Part shown: positions 1 through 6,593 of the stretch, piece after piece
Layout of the letters: every line of letters begins with the position of its first letter
Position numbering within the stretch: position 1 is the first letter of the stretch
From: Candidatus Dependentiae bacterium
GTDB taxonomy: Bacteria; Babelota; Babeliae; Babelales; Babelaceae
Reading direction: 5' to 3'
NCBI GenBank assembly: GCA_013821315.1
Contig: JACDHA010000012.1
Location: 1 to 41,206, forward strand
DNA: 41,206 nucleotides
Made by a program: the position numbers and the translations under genes
The notes under the pieces: generated by a model
Database searches by the model: none
The model's input: the letters and a program-made list of their open reading frames with translations, nothing else
What the model was told of the DNA's origin: nothing

Positions 1-205
1 CAAAAGCTTCTGGCAAAATATCGTTTAGAGTTCTACCACGCTCTATTTGTTCTTTAAACTCGTTGGTTTTAAAAGCAAGCTGCTCGTCTGAGAGAATTTG
101 TATACGAGCTTCAAGTGAATTAATTTTATCAACAAGCGGCTGCAAGCGTTTAAGCTGCCGCGAATTGTTAGTTCCAAATACTTTTGCTAACAGGGCTGAA
201 ATCAT
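1..205 (-). CDS. secA: Preprotein translocase ATPase SecA, N-terminal fragment
   Basis: The reverse strand encodes 68 residues starting MISALLAKVFGTNNSRQLKR and running off the left edge. The order of motifs (V-DKIN-LE, LSDEQLAFKTNEFKE, RG-TLNDILPEAF) matches the first 65-70 residues of SecA, the cytoplasmic ATPase that drives proteins through SecYEG. Only the N-terminal helix and the start of nucleotide-binding domain 1 are visible; Walker motifs would lie outside the window. ATG at 205 is preceded by AAAGGA six bases upstream, and an extended -10 promoter lies further upstream. Many exported proteins in this window should depend on it. Certain to family level from this fragment; whether the gene is intact cannot be seen. 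Confidence 0.93.
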   Translation of the reverse strand, partial: MISALLAKVFGTNNSRQLKRLQPLVDKINSLEARIQILSDEQLAFKTNEFKEQIERGRTLNDILPEAF

Positions 206-268
206 TTTTTATCCTTTAGATCGGGTCTTTTTTAAGTTTAGATCAGAGCTACTCACCAAATAAGTGTG

Positions 269-297
269 ATTATAGCATAAAAACAACAGATCGTCAT
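269..297 (-). promoter_or_regulatory. Probable secA promoter (extended -10)
   Basis: On the minus strand TGCTATAAT (complement of 269-277) is a consensus -10 box with the extended TGn motif. A poor -35-like ATGACG lies 17 bases further upstream. Transcription would start near 262, leaving a leader of roughly 55 bases before secA. This leader has no obvious strong hairpin. Confidence 0.45.
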
Positions 298-305
298 TAG
301 CAAGG

Positions 306-1052
306 TTAGAGAGTATCAATTTGCTGATTTTTAAGAGCCACTAGAGTCACGTTGCGAGCAGTATTTTTATTATCTCTTCTATATGAACAAAAAGATGCGT
401 TGTGTATTGTACACTGAGTGTAGCTTTGATTAAAAGCTTCTAAGCTAACGCCATACTTAACCAGCTGAAGCTTATTAAACAATAGTAGATCAAAATAAAG
501 CTGGTTATCATGTTTTATAATAACTTGGTCCGCAAAACTAAATTTAGTTAGATTTTCTCTAAAGTCAGGCTGCACGATATAACAGCAGACACCTGCTGCT
601 GGACCAAAATACACGTGTACTTTATTTTTTTGGCTACCATGCGTTTTTTCAAGAGCTTGCATTGCTTTAACCGCTATTTCTTGCACAGAGCCCATCCAAC
701 CTGCATGAGCAAGAGCTACTGCATGATGCTCAGGATCATAGATAACAATAGGCAAACAATCAGCTGTATAGATACCAAGACCCACATGAGTTTTATTAGT
801 TATTAAAAAGTCTCCTTCAGGCTGCATAGTTAAAAAACTAGTGTAATTTTCTTGAGAAATTATAATGCCTTGAGCACTATGTATTTGTTTAGTAAAAAAT
901 AAACTTTCAATATTTAATGCTTGCTTACTATAGTGTAAAGAACTCTCTTGCTCAAGTTCTGCTTGAGTTTTAGCTTGATTAAAAAATTCCCTATCGATAG
1001 GATGCTGAGCATCACCAAAAAAAATAGTTATGTTATTTTTGTGTATCTTCAT
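306..1052 (-). CDS. pgeF: Peptidoglycan editing factor PgeF / YfiH-family protein
   Basis: A 248-residue protein of the YfiH/DUF152 family (multicopper-oxidase-like, formerly called laccase domain). Family members are zinc enzymes linked to purine nucleoside cleavage and, in E. coli, to removing misincorporated residues from peptidoglycan precursors. The three metal/catalytic residues are all visible: H58 in KQIHSAQG, C99 in YTADCLPIVIYD and H116 in ALAHAGWMGS. The family's GPAAGVCCY and CSYRRD motifs also occur (about residues 150 and 220). Length is normal. It is transcribed alone, divergently from the small RHH gene. There is no signal peptide, so it is cytoplasmic. Family assignment is firm; which of the published activities it has here is not decided by sequence. 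Confidence 0.9.
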   Translation of the reverse strand: MKIHKNNITIFFGDAQHPIDREFFNQAKTQAELEQESSLHYSKQALNIESLFFTKQIHSAQGIIISQENYTSFLTMQPEGDFLITNKTHVGLGIYTADCLPIVIYDPEHHAVALAHAGWMGSVQEIAVKAMQALEKTHGSQKNKVHVYFGPAAGVCCYIVQPDFRENLTKFSFADQVIIKHDNQLYFDLLLFNKLQLVKYGVSLEAFNQSYTQCTIHNASFCSYRRDNKNTARNVTLVALKNQQIDTL

Positions 1053-1059
1053 GCGCTTT

Positions 1060-1088
1060 AGTATATAGCAGGATTTCTGAGCTTACAA
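1060..1088 (-). promoter_or_regulatory. Probable pgeF promoter
   Basis: On the minus strand TTGTAA (complement of 1083-1088) and TATACT (complement of 1060-1065) are separated by exactly 17 bases and lie just upstream of the pgeF ATG. The promoter overlaps no coding sequence and is back to back with the promoter of the RHH gene. Confidence 0.5.
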
Positions 1089-1097
1089 TGTTTTTAT

Positions 1098-1144
1098 TTG
1101 CACATTTACACATTTGTGGTACTATGGAAATAGTAATCATACTA
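1098..1144 (+). promoter_or_regulatory. Promoter and palindromic operator candidate of the RHH gene
   Basis: TTGCAC (1098-1103) and TACTAT (1120-1125) are spaced by 16 bases. Just downstream, TAGTA-ATCA-TACTA (1131-1144) is a perfect inverted repeat with 5-base arms, placed between the predicted transcription start and the ribosome binding site. Ribbon-helix-helix antitoxins commonly repress their own promoters through such short palindromes, so autoregulation is a reasonable inference. Confidence 0.45.
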
Positions 1145-1156
1145 GGAGATTTACTT

Positions 1157-1417
1157 ATGAATAATAAAAATGGACTTTCTCGTATATCAATTGATATACC
1201 TAAGATTCAGCATAAAAAGCTTAAAAGGCTTGCTGCTGAGTTGGGCGTATCTATGCGCCAAATAGTACTAGAAGCATTAGAACTCGTAGAAGAATGCAAG
1301 TACGGTAACCATGAGCCAAACGAAGAAACTATTAAAGCAATAGAAGAAGTTAAAGCTAGAAAAAAACTTATTAAAGCAGAAAATGCTGAAGATCTTTTTG
1401 AAAAACTCGGTATTTAA
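1157..1417 (+). CDS. Ribbon-helix-helix antitoxin-like protein, apparently without a toxin
   Basis: An 86-residue protein. ATG 1157 was chosen over an in-frame upstream start because GGAG lies 8 bases before it and the promoter would fall inside the longer version. Residues 8-45 (RISIDIP, then a basic helix HKKLKRLAAELGVSMRQIV) look like a ribbon-helix-helix DNA-binding fold. The tail ends ENAEDLFEKLGI, the type of acidic C-terminal peptide seen in RelB/ParD-type antitoxins. No toxin gene lies on either side: upstream is divergent pgeF, downstream is the ftsZ terminator. It may be a solitary regulator or the remnant of a toxin-antitoxin pair. Function is inferred from fold-like patterns only. 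Confidence 0.7.
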   Translation: MNNKNGLSRISIDIPKIQHKKLKRLAAELGVSMRQIVLEALELVEECKYGNHEPNEETIKAIEEVKARKKLIKAENAEDLFEKLGI

Positions 1418-1452
1418 GTGCTAACGCCTATTTACCACTAAGTACCATAAAA

Positions 1453-1484
1453 CGAGTAAGAAGACGCCGGTGTCTTCTTACTCG
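1453..1484 (-). terminator. Rho-independent terminator of ftsZ
   Basis: A perfect 13-base-pair stem (CGAGTAAGAAGAC and its complement) with a 6-base loop GCCGGT. On the minus strand it is followed by TTTT, and it lies 8 bases past the ftsZ stop codon. It may also stop plus-strand transcripts from the RHH gene, although the downstream side is A-rich rather than T-rich. Confidence 0.8.
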
Positions 1485-1492
1485 TAAAAAAT

Positions 1493-2755
1493 TTAAGACA
1501 TCTGTTTTTCTTGTGCCAAGCGGCGCATGATTGCAGGAATATCTAAATTATTAAGATCTAATGACGGTTTTTCTTGTATTGGAGTAGCAGCAGGCATAAT
1601 CGATTCAGATCTTGCTTCTGTTCTTTGCTCTACGACTTGCTCAAATCTCGGCTCAGGGCGTTGCTCATAACGAGTTTCAACACGAGGCTCTGGTTTAGGT
1701 TCAGCACGTACTTCTGGTTGTGCGTAACGACTAGGCTCAGAAAAGCGTGATCTCATTTCGCGCATATCAAGCGTTACATCAGCGCCTGGTTGCGAAAACC
1801 CTGTAGCAATAACTGTTACCGTTATTTCGTCACCCAGAGACTCATCAATTACGGAACCCAAAATAATACTTGCATCTTCATGAGCTTGCTCATACACAAT
1901 AGAAGCAGCGGCACCCAGCTCATGAAGACCGAGATCTTTATTACCAGTGATATTTAAAAGTACACCACGTGCTCCCGCAATTTGCATACTATCAAGAAGC
2001 GGAGAAGAAATAGCTTGCAGAGCAGCTTCACGTGCCCTATCTTCGCCACTTGCTCTACCACTGCCAATTATTGCAAATCCTTTTTGCTTCATAATAGCTC
2101 TAATATCAGCAAAATCTACGTTTATGTGGCCAGGCTTTGAAATAATATCGGCAATAGAACGGACAAATTGGTTAAGTATGGTATTGATCATTGAAAAAGC
2201 ATTCATAAGAGATACTTTTTGATCAACAACATCTATAAGCTTTTGGTTTGGTATAACAATAAGCGTATCGATATCACGTTTAAGCAGATCAAGAGCCTCT
2301 TGAGCTACTTTCATACGCCGTTTTCCTTCAAACACAAAAGGCTTGGTAACCACAGCAATAGTAAGAATATCTTTTTCTTTAAGCGCACGAGCAATAACTG
2401 GCAGAGCACCTGATCCGGTACCGCCACCCATGCCACCGGTTAAAAACACTACGTCAGCATCATCTAAACAATCGAGTATTTTATCGATATCTTCTTCAGC
2501 TGCACGACGGCCTACTTCAGGATTAGCTCCTGCTCCTAAGCCTTTAGTTGATTTTACGCCAAGCTGTATCTTATGCGGTGCTTTAGATATTTTAAGTGCT
2601 TGAGCATCAGTATTGGTAACGATAAAATCAACACTTGAGTAACCAGCATCAATCATGCTGTTAACCATGTTGCTTCCGCCACCACCTACACCAAGAACTT
2701 TTATGCGCGCAATCGGCATATGCTGACTGACACTTTCAGATTCAAAATCTATCAT
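1493..2755 (-). CDS. ftsZ: Cell division GTPase FtsZ
   Basis: A 420-residue tubulin-like GTPase that polymerises into the division ring at midcell. The N-terminal GTP-binding part shows GVGGGGSNMV (about 22-31), VTNTDAQAL, the tubulin signature GGMGGGTGSGA (about 107-117) and the synergy region NVDFADIRAIM (about 208). A variable linker at about 335-395 is rich in Pro, Glu and Arg, with an imperfect repeat of the PEPR-E-RYEQ type. The C-terminus has the conserved tail IPAIMRRLAQ, which normally binds FtsA. ATG 2755 has GGAG eight bases upstream. It follows ftsA by 14 bases and ends at a strong terminator, so it is probably the last gene of the division operon. All catalytic motifs look intact. 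Confidence 0.98.
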   Translation of the reverse strand: MIDFESESVSQHMPIARIKVLGVGGGGSNMVNSMIDAGYSSVDFIVTNTDAQALKISKAPHKIQLGVKSTKGLGAGANPEVGRRAAEEDIDKILDCLDDADVVFLTGGMGGGTGSGALPVIARALKEKDILTIAVVTKPFVFEGKRRMKVAQEALDLLKRDIDTLIVIPNQKLIDVVDQKVSLMNAFSMINTILNQFVRSIADIISKPGHINVDFADIRAIMKQKGFAIIGSGRASGEDRAREAALQAISSPLLDSMQIAGARGVLLNITGNKDLGLHELGAAASIVYEQAHEDASIILGSVIDESLGDEITVTVIATGFSQPGADVTLDMREMRSRFSEPSRYAQPEVRAEPKPEPRVETRYEQRPEPRFEQVVEQRTEARSESIMPAATPIQEKPSLDLNNLDIPAIMRRLAQEKQMS

Positions 2756-2770
2756 AGCCTATCTCCTTTT

Positions 2771-4006
2771 TTAGAAAAAATCTGAAACCCATGACTTCAT
2801 ACGCCACAAGATACGGCTCATTAACGGTCCGGCCAGATGATCTAGAGGAACCGACTTTTGTTTATGGAGCATGTATACCAATAAACCATACCCTGTAGCA
2901 TATAAGGGACTATCTAATGACTCTTTACATAGAGCTGGTACATGTGGGTTTCCAATCCGTACCGGCATATGCATTAACGACTGAGCAGTATACTCTATAC
3001 CACGCAGTAAGGAGCCTCCTCCAGTTAATACAATACCAGCAGGGATTAAATGTGCAAGATTATTCTTAGAGATTTCTTGATTTACCATATACATAAGTTC
3101 AACTGCGCGCGACTCAATGATAGCAACCAGCTCATTAACACTTACTATTTTACGTAATTGCCCATGCACCATCTCAACTTCAAAGCGTTCTTGATTTGTT
3201 GAAAGAAAATCTATCGTGCTGCCAAATTCATGCTTAACTCTTTCAGCATCTTTTATAGTAGTCCGTAAACAAAGAGCTATATCATGAGTAAAATGATTAC
3301 CAGCAATACCAAATACTTTAGTGTGCCTAATACTGCCATTTTGATAAGCAGCAAAATCAGAAGTGCCACCACCAATATCTAAAATTCCTACACCAAGCTC
3401 TTTCTCATCAGCACTTAACACTGCGTCCGCTGATGCCAGTGGCTCTAAAATAATATCTGCTACTTTAACGCCCGCCATTTCACAGCACCGCACCAAATTT
3501 TGCACTGACGCAATAGAGCCAGTTATAATATGGACATTAGCCTCAAGACGAACACCAAACATACCCAACGGATCAGTTACTTTTTGTTGCCCATCAATGG
3601 TATAGTATTGAGGCAGTATATGCACAATTTGCTGTCCTTCAGGAATAACTACTGCACGTGCTGCTGCTAAAACTGCTGCAATATCATGCGTTTTAACACA
3701 GCCTTGCTTTATAGGTACCATGCCTTGGGAATTAAGAGAATGTATATGTGCACCGGAAATACCAACATACACAGATTCTATCGTACACCCTGCCATAAGC
3801 TCAGCTTCTTTAAGCGCTTGTTTTATAGCATGTACTGTTTGAGCAATATCAGTTACTACGCCACGTGATACACCATGCGATGGTGCTTTTCCAATACCAA
3901 CTATGTGCAAGCTATTAGCTGCAAGTCTTTGAGCCACTAAAACACAAATTTTGGTCGTTCCTACATCCAGAGCAACCAACAAATTTTCTGTATTGTGCGA
4001 TTTCAT
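2771..4006 (-). CDS. ftsA: Cell division protein FtsA
   Basis: A 411-residue actin-like ATPase that tethers FtsZ to the inner membrane. Visible motifs are the phosphate-1 loop ALDVGTTKICVLVA near the start, VYVGISGAHI-S in the 1C-containing part, phosphate-2 LDIGGGTSDFA (about residue 205), and the adenosine motif GIVLTGGGSLLRGI (about 325). The last 12 residues, LWRMKSWVSDFF, look like the amphipathic membrane-targeting helix of FtsA. ATG 4006 was chosen because it overlaps the preceding stop as ATGA and has a run of G's (GGGGGGTGG) just upstream; a longer version starting at 4033 would run deep into the ftsQ-like gene. The tether helix plus the intact FtsZ tail indicate conventional FtsZ-based division. 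Confidence 0.97.
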   Translation of the reverse strand: MKSHNTENLLVALDVGTTKICVLVAQRLAANSLHIVGIGKAPSHGVSRGVVTDIAQTVHAIKQALKEAELMAGCTIESVYVGISGAHIHSLNSQGMVPIKQGCVKTHDIAAVLAAARAVVIPEGQQIVHILPQYYTIDGQQKVTDPLGMFGVRLEANVHIITGSIASVQNLVRCCEMAGVKVADIILEPLASADAVLSADEKELGVGILDIGGGTSDFAAYQNGSIRHTKVFGIAGNHFTHDIALCLRTTIKDAERVKHEFGSTIDFLSTNQERFEVEMVHGQLRKIVSVNELVAIIESRAVELMYMVNQEISKNNLAHLIPAGIVLTGGGSLLRGIEYTAQSLMHMPVRIGNPHVPALCKESLDSPLYATGYGLLVYMLHKQKSVPLDHLAGPLMSRILWRMKSWVSDFF

Positions 4007-4749
4007 ATTCCACCCCCCTTTAGGTGTGCACAAACTATAAAGTCCCCTAAACGAATATCTACTGTTATTGCACCTTCTTTCTGCATACTTTTATAAATAC
4101 GCTCGGCATACCCTAATTTTTTTGTTTTAAGCGCACTACAATCAGCAATGATCGTTACTTTTGGATGTGTATAACTTACCAGCGTGAGCTTGTTTTTTGA
4201 ATGCCAAGTAACTGTATAATTATTAAATAGAGAGGCCACTATGCTTGTACTCAAAAGTGGTAATAACTCTTTTTCTATAGAGCCGATACAAGCATCAAGC
4301 ACACCATAAGACACAACGTAAAGAGCAGGAAGTCCTGCAAGCGCCTCAGGCTTAAATAGAACACTAGGTACAAGTTTTCCATTACTAGCAATACAGTAGC
4401 CTTTAGTATTGTCTTGAGGCTTGTGAGAAATAACTTGTAGTAATGGCGTATACGCTTTAATAGCTACACGTGCTCTACCAGAAGCATCATAAGCAATACT
4501 TAGTGCGCGCAAAGCTGGAAAGAGCTTAGCAAGCTCTTGTTGTAACCCAGATGCTCTTTGTTTTATAAGAACTTCAGGTGTAATACTGTTTTTAAGCGCA
4601 GTGCGTGATTCTGTTGCTATACAGATATCAAATGTAATAGTAAGAGTACAGGGTCTTAAAAGACGCTTAACGCCATAGGCTCCGGCAGTCCCCACTGCAC
4701 ATAAGCCTAGTACTTTTAAGATACCTGTTACCCGCTGTAAGGCTCCCAT
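4003..4749 (-). CDS. Putative FtsQ/DivIB-like division protein
   Basis: A 248-residue protein with a single N-terminal membrane segment (about residues 10-27) followed by an extracytoplasmic part. Sequence similarity to FtsQ is weak, but topology, length and position immediately before ftsA-ftsZ (4-base overlap with ftsA) match FtsQ, which links the FtsBL complex to the Z ring. Residues about 55-105 could correspond to a POTRA domain and the following part (GRARVAIKAYTPLLQV) to the beta domain. ATG 4749 is preceded by AGGGGGAT. The segment LKGGGI at the C-terminus includes the bases serving as the ftsA ribosome binding site. The call rests mainly on synteny; no residue-level signature was recognised. 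Confidence 0.5.
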   Translation of the reverse strand: MGALQRVTGILKVLGLCAVGTAGAYGVKRLLRPCTLTITFDICIATESRTALKNSITPEVLIKQRASGLQQELAKLFPALRALSIAYDASGRARVAIKAYTPLLQVISHKPQDNTKGYCIASNGKLVPSVLFKPEALAGLPALYVVSYGVLDACIGSIEKELLPLLSTSIVASLFNNYTVTWHSKNKLTLVSYTHPKVTIIADCSALKTKKLGYAERIYKSMQKEGAITVDIRLGDFIVCAHLKGGGI

Positions 4750-4787
4750 AGATCCCCCTAACTCTTGACAACGGTGGTACTAATATG

Positions 4788-4817
4788 TTCATATCGTTTA
4801 ATACTACGCTGAGTCAA
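4788..4817 (-). promoter_or_regulatory. Possible promoter of the ftsQ-like/ftsA/ftsZ operon
   Basis: On the minus strand TTGACT (complement of 4812-4817) and TATGAA (complement of 4788-4793) are 18 bases apart, about 40 bases upstream of the first gene of the division operon. The rlmB terminator lies immediately upstream, so the division genes need a promoter here. Confidence 0.4.
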
Positions 4818-4850
4818 GAATTTAGTTATTTATTTGCACTTACAAGCAAG

Positions 4851-4884
4851 AAAAACCCTCAAGTTTTTAGGCTTAAGGGTTTTT
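4851..4884 (-). terminator. Terminator after rlmB
   Basis: Arms AAAAACCCTCAAG (4851-4863) and CTTAAGGGTTTTT (4872-4884) pair over 13 bases with one wobble, with an 8-base loop. On the minus strand the stem runs into a T-rich tract. It lies about 30 bases after the rlmB stop codon and separates it from the division operon. Confidence 0.75.
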
Positions 4885-4912
4885 AATAGCAAAAAATAAT
4901 TTTCTAAAATTT

Positions 4913-5662
4913 TTAAATTTTACCTTGCTGATGCGCTACCATAAACAATATAATACCTGCAGCAACTGATGCATTATAAGAAATGTCTGCAACTCTTTGT
5001 GGTAATTTTACCGTAAGACCTGAACTTAACAAATTTTTTGCAACTCCGGTTGCTTCGTTACCAATTACAACACACAAATTAGGTTGATAACTTACGGTGG
5101 TAGCATCTTCGCCATTAAGCGCAGTAAAATACAGTGTATAACCGGCTTTTTTCAGCTCTTGTACTGCCGCTACAGCCGAAGGAGCTTCATAAATTTCTAA
5201 ATATTCAGCTAATCCTGCTGATGCTTTTAAAGCAGCGGCATTAAGAGGTGCACCTTGCTTTTGACAAATAATTACTCCACCAGCACCCGTACAATAAGCA
5301 GTACGCAAAATAGCACCAAGATTACGTGGATCTTGTACACTATCAAGCATAACTAAAAAGGGACTTTTATCTGTTTCAAAAAATTTGCGTCGATAACAAA
5401 ATGGTCCAGCCCAGGCAATAACTGACTGATGATCAGTAGTGCCAGCCATACGTGTTATAATATCACGACTTACATATTGAATCTGTGTTTCTTTTGAAAG
5501 CAGGGGCGCTATAAGATCCCACGCTTTAGGAGTAGGCTTAGTCGTATAAATAGTATAAAGCTTGCGTCGTTTGGCTTTAAGTAACTCAACAATAGGGTGT
5601 ATCCCAAAAACTAATTCTTGAACTTTTTCTTTTTTTACTGCTGCTTTATGCGCTTTGATCAT
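4913..5662 (-). CDS. rlmB: 23S rRNA (guanosine-2'-O-)methyltransferase RlmB family
   Basis: A 249-residue SPOUT-class RNA 2'-O-ribose methyltransferase that uses S-adenosylmethionine. The N-terminal substrate-binding domain begins FGIHPIVELLKAK (about residues 20-32), the typical start of RlmB. The three knot motifs follow: DSVQDPRNLGAILRTA (about 107-122, with catalytic Arg), VVIGNEATGV (about 198) and YNASVAAGIILF (about 228). Length is normal. Motif 3 reads YNASVA where most family members have LNVSVA. A second SPOUT enzyme (TrmH type) lies at 15975-16661, so two related methyltransferases are encoded in this window. RlmB versus another TrmH-family subtype is decided by the N-terminal domain; fairly sure. 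Confidence 0.87.
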   Translation of the reverse strand: MIKAHKAAVKKEKVQELVFGIHPIVELLKAKRRKLYTIYTTKPTPKAWDLIAPLLSKETQIQYVSRDIITRMAGTTDHQSVIAWAGPFCYRRKFFETDKSPFLVMLDSVQDPRNLGAILRTAYCTGAGGVIICQKQGAPLNAAALKASAGLAEYLEIYEAPSAVAAVQELKKAGYTLYFTALNGEDATTVSYQPNLCVVIGNEATGVAKNLLSSGLTVKLPQRVADISYNASVAAGIILFMVAHQQGKI

Positions 5663-5792
5663 CGTGTATCCGTAGTTAAAATTTTATATCTATAGTACTA
5701 ACAATACGGTTTTTTTAATTTTTATGCAAAGTAACCATGCTATAAATTCTATTATGCAACATTGTTAACTAAATAAAAAAATTAAAGCTAGG

Positions 5793-5823
5793 TCTTGCTT
5801 TTTGGCTCTAGCAAGAGTATACT
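5793..5823 (+). promoter_or_regulatory. Promoter with overlapping inverted repeat upstream of the Hsp20-like gene
   Basis: TTGCTT (5795-5800) and TATACT (5818-5823) are spaced by 17 bases. The inverted repeat TCTTGCT (5793-5799) / AGCAAGA (5810-5816) covers the -35 box and most of the spacer, a position typical of a repressor operator. It does not match the CIRCE consensus. It could alternatively be an RNA hairpin, but it lies upstream of the predicted transcription start. Confidence 0.45.
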
Positions 5824-5884
5824 TATTATTATTAAAAAGAGTGTAATTATATTTTATTTTATATTATATTACAGGAGATCCTTT

Positions 5885-6517
5885 ATGAAAAAGACTCTTA
5901 CATTAGCGCTTACCCTTCTAAGCACCGTAGCTGTAACCCAAGCGCGCTTACGTCACTTTATCTTTGATGATATGTTTGAAGAAATGCAACACATGCATGA
6001 ACAAATGAATCGCATGCAACAGCAATTCTGGTCTCATACACCTGTTTCTCTCAATACTCCAGAAGCAGAAGCTTTTAAAAAAGCACGTAAAAATATTACC
6101 AGCATAAAACCTGAAATCACTCAAGACGAGAACAGTGTTATAATTAAGTTCCCTATCCCTGCCATAGATAAGAAAAACATCTCTGTTACGGTAGAAGACA
6201 ACATACTTAAAGGCACTATTCCTGCTCAAGATGGTCGTGTAGACTTTAGAGTTGCACATAACTATCTTGAAATTTCACGTCGTATTGAAATTAAAAAAGA
6301 GACTAATACTCAAGACGCTCAAGTTGAAAACGAAAAAAACACTACATCTAATAGAACACCACGTCAGGTAAGCTATTTTAGTGATCTTGTAACACGTGGC
6401 CACCTACTGCCACAAACTGTTGATGTTAACAGTGTAAAAGCAGAAACCAAAGATAATTTCTTTATACTTTCGTTTGCCAAAAAAAAGCAAGCTAAAATTG
6501 CTATAGCTCATGCATAA
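5885..6517 (+). CDS. Exported Hsp20/alpha-crystallin-like protein
   Basis: A 210-residue protein with a clear N-terminal signal peptide (MKKTLTLALTLL then STVAVTQA). A Met-rich helix at about 28-48 (MFEEMQHMHEQMNRMQQQFW) resembles the N-terminal arm of small heat-shock proteins. Residues about 80-205 follow the alpha-crystallin pattern: P-I-(E/D)-NSVIIKFPIPAIDKKNISVTV, NILKGTI, an RRIEI strand, then LLPQTVDVNSVKAETKDNF, FILSFAKK. The usual I-x-I tail is not obvious. Small heat-shock proteins are normally cytoplasmic, so an export signal is unusual and points to a holdase role in the periplasm. ATG 5885 has GGAG eight bases upstream; a longer in-frame version starting near 5795 would contain the promoter. 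The Hsp20 call is by pattern, not by strict identity. Confidence 0.72.
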   Translation: MKKTLTLALTLLSTVAVTQARLRHFIFDDMFEEMQHMHEQMNRMQQQFWSHTPVSLNTPEAEAFKKARKNITSIKPEITQDENSVIIKFPIPAIDKKNISVTVEDNILKGTIPAQDGRVDFRVAHNYLEISRRIEIKKETNTQDAQVENEKNTTSNRTPRQVSYFSDLVTRGHLLPQTVDVNSVKAETKDNFFILSFAKKKQAKIAIAHA

Positions 6518-6540
6518 AAAAGTTATAGAGTAAAACAACT

Positions 6541-6571
6541 AAAAGGCCTGGACTTTGCGTCTGGGTCTTTT
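6541..6571 (+). terminator. Probable terminator after the Hsp20-like gene
   Basis: AAAAGGCCTGGAC (6541-6553) pairs with GTCTGGGTCTTTT (6559-6571) over 13 positions, three of them G-U wobbles, and ends in TTTT. It lies 23 bases after the stop codon and just before the alr start. Its position argues against the upstream TTG at 6555 as the alr start. Confidence 0.55.
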
Positions 6572-6593
6572 AATTTATAAGAAAGTAGAGCGC

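Noticed and set aside
63-263. Plus-strand open frame of 66 codons
   Set aside because: It is antisense to the start of secA and has no ribosome binding site or protein-like pattern.
4765-4791. TTGACA on the plus strand as a promoter
   Set aside because: No -10 box lies at a suitable spacing and no plus-strand gene follows for a kilobase.
5948-6259. Minus-strand open frame of 103 codons
   Set aside because: It lies within the Hsp20-like gene on the opposite strand, whose own signal peptide, start site and domain pattern are convincing.
6555-6593. TTG start for alr adding 13 residues
   Set aside because: The TTG falls inside the loop of a terminator hairpin and the added residues do not match alanine racemases.
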